A stretch of DNA of 64,000 nt from Asticcacaulis sp. AC402 (GTDB lineage: Bacteria > Pseudomonadota > Alphaproteobacteria > Caulobacterales > Caulobacteraceae), in the NCBI RefSeq assembly GCF_000495835.1, contig NZ_AWGC01000012.1, positions 219,056-283,055 of the forward strand. Reading direction: 5' to 3'. Numbering within the stretch: the stretch's first letter is position 1; every line of letters begins with the position of its first letter. A program made the position numbers and the translations under genes. The notes under the pieces were generated by a model, which was given only the letters and a program-made list of their open reading frames with translations, was not told the origin of the DNA and ran no database searches. Shown piece after piece: positions 18,831 through 28,700 of this stretch.

Positions 18831-18983
18831 CCCCTCCCCGCCCGCGGGGAGAGTACGAGAGCGGAACGAAGTGACCGCGATCGGCGCGGGGCGGCGAGCC
18901 TGAGGGGCCTTCCAAAGACGATTGTGCAGCGACGCCTACCAGGCCCCTCACCCTAACCTCTCCCCGTAAACGGGGAGAGGGGA
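18831..18983. repeat. R2 palindromic repeat between GH28 and rhaT (convergent ends)
   Basis: CCCCTCCCCGCCCGCGGGGA, GAGCGGAACGAAGTGACCGC, GCGAGCCTGAGGGGCC, spacer, GGCCCCTCACCCTAACCTC and TCCCCGTAAACGGGGA. It sits between two convergent genes and is well placed to be a bidirectional terminator. Confidence 0.75.
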
Positions 18984-18993
18984 TTCTACAGCG

Positions 18994-20070
18994 TTACTTC
19001 TGTACGATCTGGGCCGTCTGCTGCGCTTCATAATTGCCGTAGCCGATCACGACTGTCGAACCGACCAGCAACCCGATTCCCAGCCAGACGAGGGCCTGGG
19101 TCTTGAACGAGGTCCCCTTCCACTCCTGCAGGGCGAACCCCCAAAGGGTCGAGAACAGGATGATCGACGCCATGTGCAGGGTCCAGCTCGAAAAGCCGAA
19201 CGCACCCATCTGGCTTTCGCCCATCGAGTAGAAGAAGAACTGGAAGTACCACAGGGTCCCGCCAAGCGCCGCCAGCAGGTAATTGGGCAGCAGAGGCACC
19301 TTTTCACCGGTCGGCGTCTTGCCGATCCAATTGCCGGCCGACTTGTTTTTCAGGATCAGATAGCCCGACCAGATGAAGTTGGTCAGGAAGCCGCCGATCA
19401 GCACCACACACAGCACCGGCAAGCCTACCCACAACGGACCGGTTCCGGCCGCCGCCGACAGGGCCTTGATCTGGTCGCCTTCCTGCAGCCCGAAGGCAAA
19501 AAAGCTCGACATCACGCCGCACAGGATGGCGATCAGCAGGCCCTTGACCAGGTGGAACTCCTCCAGGCCTTCCTTTTCGCCGGGGATTTCCTTTTCCTTG
19601 GCATGGCCAGCGCGTGCGACCACTAAAATCCCGATCAAGACCAGGCCGACGCCGATAAAGGTATAGAGGCTGCCGGGCTTGGCGGCCAGTTCACCCAGTT
19701 CGCCGGTGACGATGGGCGGGCCCAGGGTACCGATGGCGGTACACAGGCCCAGCGCCACCGCCATGCCCAGCGACAGGCCGAGATAGCGCATAGTCAGGCC
19801 AAAGGTCAGCCCACCGACACCCCAGGCCGCGCCATAGGCGATACAGGCCATGATTTCGTCGCGGGGCGTACGGCCCAGAACACCGAGCAGATCCTGGGTT
19901 TGCAGGAAGGCAAAAAACCACGGCGCGAGCACCCACGAAAAGATGCCACCGGTCAGCCAGAAAATCTCCCACGACCACAGTTTGATGCGTTTATAGGGCA
20001 CGTAAAAGCTGGCCGAGGCGAGGCCGCCCAGCCAGTGAAAAATCACGCCCACCAAGGGGTTTGGAGTCAT
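18994..20070 (-). CDS. rhaT: L-rhamnose/H+ symporter
   Basis: RhaT imports L-rhamnose with a proton. The 358-residue protein has about ten membrane helices and the family hallmarks: FYVPYKRIKLWSWEIFWLTG at the N-terminus, AAWGVGGLTFGLTMRYLGLS with the charged/Gly-rich helix, and GGTLWYFQFFFYSMGESQMG near the C-terminus. Residues GHAKEKEIPGEKEGLEEFHL form the central cytoplasmic loop. Length is slightly above the enterobacterial protein. It starts 6 bp after the amidohydrolase stop, so the two form one minus-strand operon. Confidence 0.94.
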   Translation of the reverse strand: MTPNPLVGVIFHWLGGLASASFYVPYKRIKLWSWEIFWLTGGIFSWVLAPWFFAFLQTQDLLGVLGRTPRDEIMACIAYGAAWGVGGLTFGLTMRYLGLSLGMAVALGLCTAIGTLGPPIVTGELGELAAKPGSLYTFIGVGLVLIGILVVARAGHAKEKEIPGEKEGLEEFHLVKGLLIAILCGVMSSFFAFGLQEGDQIKALSAAAGTGPLWVGLPVLCVVLIGGFLTNFIWSGYLILKNKSAGNWIGKTPTGEKVPLLPNYLLAALGGTLWYFQFFFYSMGESQMGAFGFSSWTLHMASIILFSTLWGFALQEWKGTSFKTQALVWLGIGLLVGSTVVIGYGNYEAQQTAQIVQK

Positions 20071-20076
20071 TAGAGG

Positions 20077-20961
20077 TTATATCCTGTAAAGGCGTTCCGC
20101 ATTCGCCGCGAACATCGCGTCCCGTTCTTGTCGGCTGAACTTGGTTGTCAGCTCGTCGTAGGTTTGAAGTTGCCGCGCATAACCGTTGAACAGCTTATCC
20201 GTCGGGAAGTCGCTGGCGAACATGACGCGCGCCGGCGTGAAGATATCGATGGTCTCATGGATCAGCGGCGCAATGCTGTCAGCCGTCCAGTTCCGGTCGA
20301 CAAAACCGAGGCCGGAAATCTTTACCGCCACATGCGGCAGTTCCGCCAGCTTGCGCATACCAAAGCGCCACGCCTCAACCCCGTCGACCGGCATGCCCAT
20401 ATGGTTGATCATCACCTGGATGTCGGGATGGTTCTTCGCCACCTCATAGGCCTGCGCCATCTGGACCGGATAGATCTGCAGGTCGAAGCTTAGGCTGTAT
20501 TTTGCCAGCAGGGCATAGCCCTTGGCTAACTGCGGATCATCGAACAAATTGTCGGGCCCATAGGTCAGGCGCGGATCGGGATGCCAGTTCAGGATATGGC
20601 GGATACCGCGCACCTTGGAACTCTCGACATGCGCAGCTAACAAGCCTTCGACATCAGTATTGTTCAGCGCCGCAAAGGCGACGATGGCATCAGGGCCGGC
20701 CGGCAGGTCTTGCAGCCAACGCGTCTCGGCCAGGGCGTCTTCCGGGTGGGCACCGGCATCGATATGGACGATCTTGGTGACATTGAAACCGGCGGCGTCG
20801 CCGCGATAGTCCGCGGGCAGATAATCGTGGGCGATGGGCTCGACCGAACCATTGGGGCCATCGTCCGAAAACGGTGGGGTCAGCCACGGATAACGAATGT
20901 GGGAAAGGTGCCGAATCTGCCAAAGATGGATGTGGGCGTCGACAAAACGCTCTATGGTCAT
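20077..20961 (-). CDS. Amidohydrolase-2 family lactonase-like enzyme (probable L-rhamnonolactonase)
   Basis: A 294-residue TIM-barrel metal-dependent hydrolase beginning MTIERFVDAHIHLWQI. Motifs include DAHIHLW (metal ligands), KIVHIDAG, GIRHILNW, QVMINHMGMP (His) and VMFASDFPTDK (Asp), as in the L-fucono/L-rhamnono-lactonase and 4-sulfomuconolactonase branch. Next to rhaT and within a rhamnogalacturonan locus it probably opens L-rhamnono-lactone in the non-phosphorylating rhamnose pathway; this role is inferred. The ATG at 20961 has CAGGAA 9 nt upstream, and a longer start 9 codons before is weaker. The dehydrogenase and dehydratase steps are not in the window. Confidence 0.85.
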   Translation of the reverse strand: MTIERFVDAHIHLWQIRHLSHIRYPWLTPPFSDDGPNGSVEPIAHDYLPADYRGDAAGFNVTKIVHIDAGAHPEDALAETRWLQDLPAGPDAIVAFAALNNTDVEGLLAAHVESSKVRGIRHILNWHPDPRLTYGPDNLFDDPQLAKGYALLAKYSLSFDLQIYPVQMAQAYEVAKNHPDIQVMINHMGMPVDGVEAWRFGMRKLAELPHVAVKISGLGFVDRNWTADSIAPLIHETIDIFTPARVMFASDFPTDKLFNGYARQLQTYDELTTKFSRQERDAMFAANAERLYRI

Positions 20962-20975
20962 CTGGACGGTTCCTG

Positions 20976-21024
20976 ATGTTTGTCCCATTTATTATGACAA
21001 AACCATACTATGTGGGAACAGTGA
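20976..21024. promoter_or_regulatory. Candidate operator between the divergent lactonase and hmgA genes
   Basis: An imperfect inverted repeat TGTCCCAT ... ATGTGGGAACA (arms around 20981-20988 and 21010-21020) flanks an AT-rich core with TATTATGACA. The dyad lies in the 129-bp space between divergent start codons, where a repressor or activator site is expected. No regulator gene lies next to it. Confidence 0.3.
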
Positions 21025-21090
21025 GTCAAGGCAATTGAAGGCTGGAAAACAGTTTCATTTGATACTATGCTGCACGCAACGGAGGACATC

Positions 21091-22359
21091 ATGGCGGCCT
21101 ATCTGAGTGGTTTCGGCAATCATTTCGCCACCGAAGCGGAGTCAGGCGCCCTGCCTGTCGGCCGCAATTCGCCGCAGCATGTGCCCTTCGGGCTCTATGC
21201 CGAGCAGTTTTCCGGCACCGCGTTTACGGCACCGCGCAGCGACAACCGCCGCACCTGGTTTTACCGGTTGCGCCCCAGTGCCCAGCACCCGCCGTTTCAG
21301 CCGCTGGATGGCGCCGGTCGGTGGCTGAGTGCGCCGTTCGGCGGAAAGGTGACGCCCAACCGCCTGCGCTGGTCGCCGGTCACGGTCGACGGGGAACATG
21401 ACTTTATCGACGGGCTGGTGACCTATGCCGGCAACGGCGATGTCGCAACCCAGTCGGGTGTGGCATTAAGCCTTTACACCGCCGCTTGCAGCATGGACCG
21501 CGTCCTGTTCAATGCCGATGCCGAAATGGTCATCGTACCGCAGGAGGGCGCTTTGCAGGTCATGACCGAATGCGGCGTGCTGGAGGTCGAACCGCTCCAG
21601 ATCGCCGTCATTCCTCGCGGTCTGAAATTCCGGGTCGCGATCGATGGTCCTTCGCGGGGCTATGTTTGTGAGAACTACGGCGCACCGTTCCGGCTGCCGG
21701 ATCTTGGGCCGATCGGCGCCAACGGCCTTGCCAATCCGCGCGATTTCGAGACTCCGATGGCAGCCTTCGAAGACCGCGATGGGCCGCACACCCTTGTCCA
21801 GAAGTTCATGGGTCATCTTTGGACCACAAGGCTTGACCATTCGCCGCTCGATGTCGTCGCCTGGCATGGCAACCATGCCCCCTATCGCTATGACCTGCGC
21901 CGGTTCAATACGATCAATACGGTCAGCTTCGACCACCCCGACCCATCGATCTTCACCGTCCTGACCTCGCCGTCCGAGATTGCCGGCACGGCCAATTGCG
22001 ACTTCGTCATCTTCCCGCCGCGCTGGATGGTCGCCGAAGACACCTTCCGCCCGCCCTGGTTCCATCGCAACGTCATGAGCGAGTTCATGGGGCTGATCGA
22101 AGGCCAGTACGACGCCAAGGCGGATGGTTTTGCGCCGGGTGGTGCCTCGCTTCACAACTGCATGAATGCCCACGGCCCCGACCGCGACAGCTACGCCAAG
22201 GCCGTCGCCGCCGAGTTGAAACCGCACCGCATCGCCGACACTATGGCCTTCATGTTCGAAACCCGCTGGGTGCTGACGCCCACGGCCCTTGCCACCGAGA
22301 TGGCGCAAAAGGACTACGACGCCTGCTGGGGCGGATTTGAGAAAGCCAGGTTGCCATGA
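21091..22359 (+). CDS. hmgA: Homogentisate 1,2-dioxygenase
   Basis: Opens the homogentisate ring to maleylacetoacetate in tyrosine/phenylalanine degradation, using Fe(II). The 422-residue cupin protein begins [20 protein letters not shown], with the family's [20 protein letters not shown] and [10 protein letters not shown]. The C-terminal metal site is [20 protein letters not shown] (His and Glu ligands) and [12 protein letters not shown] (His ligand). ATG 21091 has a GGAGG site 7 nt upstream; the ATG eight codons earlier is not favoured. The stop overlaps fahA by 4 nt (ATGA), indicating coupled translation. Confidence 0.97.
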   Translation: MAAYLSGFGNHFATEAESGALPVGRNSPQHVPFGLYAEQFSGTAFTAPRSDNRRTWFYRLRPSAQHPPFQPLDGAGRWLSAPFGGKVTPNRLRWSPVTVDGEHDFIDGLVTYAGNGDVATQSGVALSLYTAACSMDRVLFNADAEMVIVPQEGALQVMTECGVLEVEPLQIAVIPRGLKFRVAIDGPSRGYVCENYGAPFRLPDLGPIGANGLANPRDFETPMAAFEDRDGPHTLVQKFMGHLWTTRLDHSPLDVVAWHGNHAPYRYDLRRFNTINTVSFDHPDPSIFTVLTSPSEIAGTANCDFVIFPPRWMVAEDTFRPPWFHRNVMSEFMGLIEGQYDAKADGFAPGGASLHNCMNAHGPDRDSYAKAVAAELKPHRIADTMAFMFETRWVLTPTALATEMAQKDYDACWGGFEKARLP

Positions 22360-23609
22360 TCGACGATACGCATAATCCGAACCTGACCAGTTGGGTCGCC
22401 GATGCCAACGGCCATGGCGACTTCCCGATCCAGAACCTGCCGTTCGGCCTGTTCAGCCCGGTGGATGAAGCGCCGCGGCCCGGCGTGGCCATCGGTGACC
22501 ATATCATCGAACTGGAGGCCCTGGCCGAGGCCGCGCTGATCGGCGAGGCCCCTCGCGATCTCGCCGATGTGCTTGGCATGCCGGCACTGCGCAAGACCCT
22601 GCGCTGCCAGATGTCAAAACTGCTGAGCGATCCGCAGTATCGTCAGGTGACGCAAGCCTATCTTCATCGGGCGGCGGACTGCACCATGCATCTGCCGATG
22701 CGGATCGGCGACTATACCGACTTCTATGTCGGCATCCATCACGCCAGGGCCGTTGGCGCCTTGTTCCGGCCAGACAATCCTCTGTTGCCCAACTACAAAC
22801 ACGTGCCGATCGGCTACCACGGCCGGGCCTCCAGTATCCGGCCGTCCGGCGTGCCCGTGGTACGCCCGCACGGCCAGACCAAGCCGGCTGACAGCGACGT
22901 GCCGGTGTATGGTCCGTGCAAGCGGCTGGATTTCGAACTCGAACTGGGGCTGTGGATCGGCGGCGGCAATCATCTTGGCCGAGCCATCCCCCTCGATGAG
23001 GCCGAGCAACATATCGCCGGCATATGCCTGCTCAATGACTGGTCGGCGCGCGACATTCAGGCTTGGGAATACCAGCCGCTGGGGCCTTTTTTGGCCAAGA
23101 ATTTCCACTCCACGGTTTCGCCCTGGGTGGTCACCGCGGAAGCACTGGAACCGTTCCGGGTAGGGGCCTTGCCGCGGCCTGACGGCGATCCGCAACCCCT
23201 GCCCTATCTGCGCGGTGAGAGCACGGTCTACAACGTCGAACTCGAGGTCCAGATCCAGACCGCCGCCATGCGCGACCAGGGCCTGGCGCCACACGTGTTG
23301 AGCCGCAGTTCGGCGCGCGACGCCATGTACTGGACCCCGGCCCAGATCGTCACCCACCACGCCAGCAATGGCTGCAACCTGACCACCGGCGATCTGCTGG
23401 GTACAGGAACGCTTTCCGGACCGCAGCCGGAACAGGCTGGCAGCCTGCTGGAACTGAGCCAAGGCGGCAAGGTGCCTGTGGAACTGGCATCGGGCGAAAT
23501 GCGGCGCTTCCTGGAGGACGGCGACGAGGTCTGGCTGGTCGGGCGTTGCACCGCCGACGGATATGTGTCCATAGGATTCGGGGCATGCCGCGCCAGGGTG
23601 ACGGGCTGA
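22356..23609 (+). CDS. fahA: Fumarylacetoacetase
   Basis: Hydrolyses fumarylacetoacetate to fumarate and acetoacetate, the last tyrosine-degradation step. The 417-residue protein has the N-terminal [12 protein letters not shown] segment, the metal/catalytic stretch [51 protein letters not shown] and [20 protein letters not shown]. Its stop codon overlaps the next ATG (TGATG), so three genes form a tightly coupled operon. The intermediate maleylacetoacetate isomerase gene is not in the window. Confidence 0.97.
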   Translation: MIDDTHNPNLTSWVADANGHGDFPIQNLPFGLFSPVDEAPRPGVAIGDHIIELEALAEAALIGEAPRDLADVLGMPALRKTLRCQMSKLLSDPQYRQVTQAYLHRAADCTMHLPMRIGDYTDFYVGIHHARAVGALFRPDNPLLPNYKHVPIGYHGRASSIRPSGVPVVRPHGQTKPADSDVPVYGPCKRLDFELELGLWIGGGNHLGRAIPLDEAEQHIAGICLLNDWSARDIQAWEYQPLGPFLAKNFHSTVSPWVVTAEALEPFRVGALPRPDGDPQPLPYLRGESTVYNVELEVQIQTAAMRDQGLAPHVLSRSSARDAMYWTPAQIVTHHASNGCNLTTGDLLGTGTLSGPQPEQAGSLLELSQGGKVPVELASGEMRRFLEDGDEVWLVGRCTADGYVSIGFGACRARVTG

Positions 23610-24346
23610 TGTGCGAATTTGATGATTTTCCACAATCCGGGCGCAAACGCATCATCGTGCCGGCGGCCGTGGGCCAGTTGGGCACTGACCTGCCCGATTT
23701 CGAGACAGAAGCCCTGAAGCAGCTCGCGTCCGGCGCGGTCCTGATGATGGGCGACAACCCGGCCCTGCCAAAGCTGCCGGCAGCCCCGACCTTGCAGGAT
23801 TTCTTCCGCCACCGCCTGCTCCTGCTGGGCGCCACTGGCCGGCACCTGCTGATCTCGGCGCAAAAGGCGCTGGAAGGCGGTATGGACGAAGAGGTGGTGC
23901 TGGCGGTCTTGCTCCACGACATCGCCCTGCCCTGCCTGATCCGTTCGGACCACGGCTACTGGAGTGCCCAGATGATCGCCCCCTATGTCAGCGACAAGGT
24001 TGCCTGGGCGGTGCAGTATCACCAGGCCCTGCGCTATTTCGCCGACGAGCCCAACGGTTATCCGTACCCTGACAATTACAACCGGTTTTTCGGAGAAGAC
24101 TATGTGCCTCCGGACTATATTCGCCGCGATGCCGAATTCGCGCGTAGCCACCGCTGGTACATGGCGTCGCGCCAGGTGACGATTTTCGATACCTATCTGT
24201 TCGACAAGGGTCCGCTGCCGCAACTGGAGCTGTTCGACGACATCATCGGCCGCCATTTCAAAACGCCCAAAGACGGTTTGGGTTTCGACGGTTCGCCGGT
24301 CGCGCACATGTGGCGGACCATGATCTGGCCGAATAACTTTTTGTAA
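23609..24346 (+). CDS. HD-domain protein with diiron-oxygenase-like His/Asp spacing
   Basis: A 245-residue protein of uncertain function, translationally coupled to fahA (TGATG). An all-helical HD domain is visible: GATGRHLLISAQKALEGG (His79), AVLLHDIALP (His103-Asp104), IRSDHGYWSAQ (His115), AVQYHQALRY (His138) and TIFDTYLFD (Asp194). The intervals 79-103, 115-138 and 138-194 closely resemble those of the PhnZ/HD-DVP mixed-valent diiron oxygenases, although the HD-to-third-His distance is shorter. It could be a phosphohydrolase or an oxygenase. The C-terminus (HMWRTMIWPNNFL) is aromatic-rich. An R1 repeat follows. An in-frame ATG at 23585 is an alternative start. Confidence 0.75.
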   Translation: MCEFDDFPQSGRKRIIVPAAVGQLGTDLPDFETEALKQLASGAVLMMGDNPALPKLPAAPTLQDFFRHRLLLLGATGRHLLISAQKALEGGMDEEVVLAVLLHDIALPCLIRSDHGYWSAQMIAPYVSDKVAWAVQYHQALRYFADEPNGYPYPDNYNRFFGEDYVPPDYIRRDAEFARSHRWYMASRQVTIFDTYLFDKGPLPQLELFDDIIGRHFKTPKDGLGFDGSPVAHMWRTMIWPNNFL

Positions 24347-24382
24347 GTCATACGGAAATACGTTTGGCTACAAGAATCGCTT

Positions 24383-24487
24383 TAAAGCGCAATCCTATAA
24401 AGTGTGCAGCACTTTTCGGATAAACTGCGCGACAAAACAAAAACTTAGAGCGAGATGGCGATTCAATCTAAAGTCATCTGGCTCTAG
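24383..24487 (-). repeat. R1 dispersed two-hairpin repeat, copy 3
   Basis: Reverse orientation: AAAGCGCAATCCTATAAAGTG / CACTTTTCGGATAAACTGCGC, then GACAAAACAAAAACTTAGAG and a degenerate first hairpin ending GGCTCTA. It ends the hmgA operon. The remaining bases to 24584 contain only the start region of the next gene. Confidence 0.9.
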
Positions 24488-24584
24488 AATTCAGGAGAGC
24501 ATCTGATCTTCTCCTTCCCACGTCGTCGTGAGGACGGAGCCTGCTGCTCTCTCGGCGATAGTCTTGAAGCGGTTGGAAGGGTGG

Positions 24585-25586
24585 ATGAAGTTTTTAAAAA
24601 TCGACGGGTTTGTCGCCGCCATGCTGGGGGCCGTGGTGCTGGGGCTGCTGTTCCCGCAGTACGGCGTCAGGGACGGGATCCTGCATCTCGACATCGTCAC
24701 CCAGATCGGTATCGCCCTTGTCTTCTTCCTGCACGGTGCCAACCTGTCGCCGCACGCCATCAAGGCCGGCGCCGCCAACTGGCGGCTGCATCTGTTTGTC
24801 CATGCCGCCACCTTTATCCTGTTCCCCGCCATCGGTATCGCCGTCTTCTTTGGCACGCAAGGCATACTTCCGCCCGATGTCCGGTTGGGCTTTTTCTATC
24901 TCTGCGCCCTGCCTTCGACCATCTCCTCCTCCGTCGCCATGACCGCCCTGGGCAAGGGCAATGTGCCGGGCGCGGTGTTCGACGCCACCCTGTCCGGCCT
25001 GATCGGCATGGTGATCACGCCGCTGTTGGTTTCGATGGTCGCCCACACGGCCACCGGCGGACAACTCGACGTGCTGTCGGCCATTCGCGATGTCGCGCTC
25101 ACCCTTCTGCTGCCCTTTGTCGCCGGCCAGGTGTTCCGGCCGCTGCTTAAGGACTTCATCGCCCGCCACAAAAGCTGGATCACCCGGGCCGACCGCACGG
25201 TCATCCTGCTGATCGTCTACGCCGCCTTCAGTGAATCGACCCTGGCGAAGATCTGGACCAACTACAATCCGCTCGTCATTGTCGGCATCCTCGCTATGGT
25301 TTCGGCCTTGCTGGCTGTGGTTCTGACCGCTACCCGCTTCGCCGCGAGGATTTTCAACTTCCCGCGCGAAGATGAGGTCGCCGCCGTGTTCTGTGGCTCG
25401 AAAAAAAGCCTGGCCAATGGCGCGCCAATCGCGGCCGTCTTGTTTGCTGGACACCCAGGGATGGGCATGATCATGCTGCCGATCATGCTGTACCACCAGC
25501 TCCAGTTGATCGTGTGCAGCCTCCTGGCCCGGCGCTATGCCGACGCCGCCGAACGCGAAGAACGCTCAAACCAAGGCACATCGTAA
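24585..25586 (+). CDS. Bile acid:sodium symporter-like family transporter (SBF-like)
   Basis: A 333-residue, roughly ten-helix membrane protein starting MKFLKIDGFVAAMLGAVVLG. Features of the SBF-like/BASS superfamily are QIGIALVFFLHGANLSPHAI (helix 2), the CALPSTISSSVAMTALGKGN crossover motif with clustered Ser and Asn, and the second crossover FCGSKKSLANGAPIAAVLF. The SBF-like subfamily generally takes up organic anions with sodium; the substrate here is unknown. The ATG at 24585 lies after a GGAAGGGTGG site. It is 127 bp upstream of, and co-oriented with, the hybrid kinase gene. Confidence 0.88.
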   Translation: MKFLKIDGFVAAMLGAVVLGLLFPQYGVRDGILHLDIVTQIGIALVFFLHGANLSPHAIKAGAANWRLHLFVHAATFILFPAIGIAVFFGTQGILPPDVRLGFFYLCALPSTISSSVAMTALGKGNVPGAVFDATLSGLIGMVITPLLVSMVAHTATGGQLDVLSAIRDVALTLLLPFVAGQVFRPLLKDFIARHKSWITRADRTVILLIVYAAFSESTLAKIWTNYNPLVIVGILAMVSALLAVVLTATRFAARIFNFPREDEVAAVFCGSKKSLANGAPIAAVLFAGHPGMGMIMLPIMLYHQLQLIVCSLLARRYADAAEREERSNQGTS

Positions 25587-25713
25587 ATCCGCGCTTTATG
25601 AAAACCTTATGCCGGTTCGCATGCTCCTTATTGGATGCTTATCGAGCCGACCCTATGGTCACCAACGGCAAACCGTGGCAGCGGTGGGCCGGGGAGGCAT
25701 TGGGGACGCGACA

Positions 25714-28700
25714 TTGATAAATCTTTTGAAGAAGGCCGCAACTGACAGGCAGTTACGTACTGACCTGATCATCTCGCTCAGCCTGGCCATGATCGCCGTC
25801 TTCTTCGTCATCAGCGGAATGATATCTTTTCTCAACGTCCGCACGCTCAACCGCAATGCCGAACTGGTGGCCGAAACCCATGAAGTGCTGCTAGGCCTCA
25901 ACAATATCATGAGCCTGCTCAAGGACGCCGAAACCGGCCAGCGGGGCTTTCTCCTGACCGGTGAGGCCGCCTACCTCCAACCGTATGAGGAGGCCCTGCC
26001 GGCTGTCGAAAACCAGATGATGGCCTTGGAGCGTGCGATGGAAAGCCAGCCTCATCAGGTACGGCGGCTTCAGGCCATGCAGGGCCATATCGACTCCAAG
26101 CTGGCCGAACTTACCCGGACCGTCGATCTCTACCGCCAGGAGGGGCCCGATGCCGCCCTGGTGGTTATCAGGCGCAATCGCGGCAAGGCCGACATGGATG
26201 CCATGCGCGGTCTGGTCAGTGACATGCAGGATGAAACGCGAAGCATCCGTCAGGCACGCCTGGTCGAACGTCAGGAGGCCTTCGTCACGGCCTTCGCCAG
26301 TGTGCTCATTTCCGCCGTTATCGGTGTCATCCTGTCGGTCGCCATCACCTGGATGATCAGCCGCGCCGCGACCTTGCGGCGCCGGTCGGAGTGGCTGCAA
26401 AGCGGCCAGGCCGGGCTCAGCGCTGCCCTGCTCGGTGAGCAAAGGCTGGATCAGTTGGCCAGGAACGCCCTGATCTATCTCGCTAAATACACCGACGCCC
26501 ATGCCGCCGCCTTCTATGCCGCCGACGGCAGCGCCTACAAGCGCGCTGCCACCTACGGCGTGCCCGTCGACGACGACCTGCCGAAAAACTTCACGCGCGG
26601 CCAGGGGCTGCTGGGTGAGGCCGTTGTCGACGGCAAGGCGATGGTCATCAATAACATCGCCGACAGCCATCTGACCGTCGGCGCCGCCCTGGGTCAGTGG
26701 CGGCCGAAACATGTCATCATCCTGCCGGCCAAGTCCGACGGTGTCATCGAGGCGGTGATCGAACTGGGCTTCCTGCACGCCTATCCACCGGCCACGGCGG
26801 ACCTGCTGGAACGCGCCTCCGAGGTCATCAGCGTCGCTGTGCGCTCGGCAAATTACCGCGCTGCCTTGGAGAGCTTCCTCGAGGAAACCCAGCGCCAGTC
26901 GCAAGAGTTGCAAACCCAGAGCGAGGAACTGCGTGTCAACAACGAGGAACTGGAAGAACAAAGCCGGGCGCTAAAGGAATCGCACGTCCGCCTGGAACAG
27001 CAGCAGGCCGAACTGGAACAGACCAATTACCTGCTACAGGAACAGGCCGCGCAACTGGAGGTCCAGCGCGATGACCTCAGCCGCGCCAAGGACGAGGTCG
27101 ACGTGAAGGCTATCGAGTTGGAGCAGTCCAGCCGTTACAAGTCCGACTTCCTGGCCAATATGTCGCACGAACTGCGTACGCCGCTCAATTCGTCGCTGAT
27201 CCTGGCCAAACTGCTCAGCGATAACACAGGGGGTAACCTGACTGAGGAGCAGGTCGAATTCGCCCGCACCATCCAGTCGTCAGGCGATGACTTGCTGGCC
27301 CTGATCAACGACATCCTCGACCTGTCTAAGATCGAGGCCGGTCAGATGGAAATCCACCCCGAACCTGTGTCGCTGAAGCGCCTGGCCAGCGATTTGGAAA
27401 GGGCTTTCGCGCCCGTCGCCGCGCAGAAAAGCCTGACACTGATCACGCGCCTGGGCGCCGGGGTTCCGGAGACGGTGATCACCGACCGTCAGCGCCTGGA
27501 ACAAGTTCTGAAGAACCTGCTCAGCAATGCCTGCAAGTTCACGGAGGCCGGCAGTGTCGAACTGGCCATTCTGCAGGATGAGGGCCGCATCGTCTTTACC
27601 GTCAAGGACACAGGCATCGGCATTTCGCCAGAACATCAGCATCTGGTGTTCGACGCCTTCCGTCAGGCTGATGGCACAATCAGCCGCAAATACGGCGGCA
27701 CGGGCCTGGGCCTGTCGATCTCTCGCGAGCTATCGCGCCTGCTGGGTGGTACACTGGCCGTAGCCAGCCAGCTTGGCCTCGGTTCAACCTTCAGCCTGTC
27801 GCTGCCTCTGGCAAATGATTGGTCCCGGGACGAGTTGCGCCGCGACACCAAGGTCGCGCCACCGTTGCCGGCCGGCTTACCTGAACCCTTGCCGGAACGC
27901 CCGGCCATACCGATGCCGCGCAGCGATGTCGGCGATGACCGTGAAAAACTGAAAGCGGGCGCTCGCAGCATCCTCGTCGTCGAGGACGATCCCTCTTTCG
28001 CCCGTATCCTCTACGACCTGGCCCACGATCTCGACTTCCTGTGCCTGGTCGCCCACACTGCCGAAGACGCCATGGCGACAGCGCAGCAGTATACGCCTTC
28101 GGCCATCGTGCTCGATGTCGGCCTGCCGGACCATTCCGGACTTTCCGTCCTGGACCGGTTGAAGCGCGACGTCCGCACCCGGCATATCCCCGTCCATGTC
28201 GTCTCGGCCGGCGACTATGCCCATACCGCCCTGTCACTGGGCGCTGTCGGCTACATGCTGAAACCGGTCAAGCGCGAAGAACTGATCGATGCCTTCAAAC
28301 GTCTGGAGGCGCGCCTGGATCAGCCGATGCGTCAAATCCTGATCGTCGAGGATGATGAAGTCCAACGTCACGCCATGTGCAAGCTGCTGGCCTCTCAGGA
28401 CGTCGAATGCGTCGCCGTCGGCACCGCCGCCGAATGTCTCGAAAAGCTGAAAGACCAAACCTTCGACTGCATGGTGCTGGATCTGTCCCTGCCCGACGCC
28501 TCCGGCTATTCTCTGCTGGAAACACTGTCCCAGGAAGAGTCTTATGCCTTCCCGCCCGTCATCGTCTATACCGGCCGCGAGATTTCGTACGATGACGAGC
28601 AGAAGCTGCGCCGCTATTCGCGCTCGATCATCATCAAGGGCGCCAAGTCGCCCGAACGCCTGCTGGACGAGGTTACCTTGTTCCTGCACCAGGTGGTGGC

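Noticed and set aside
25514..25717. Short frame beginning MQPPGPALCRRRR between the SBF and kinase genes
   Set aside because: It overlaps the transporter 3' end in another frame and lacks a ribosome-binding site; the kinase leader explains the space.
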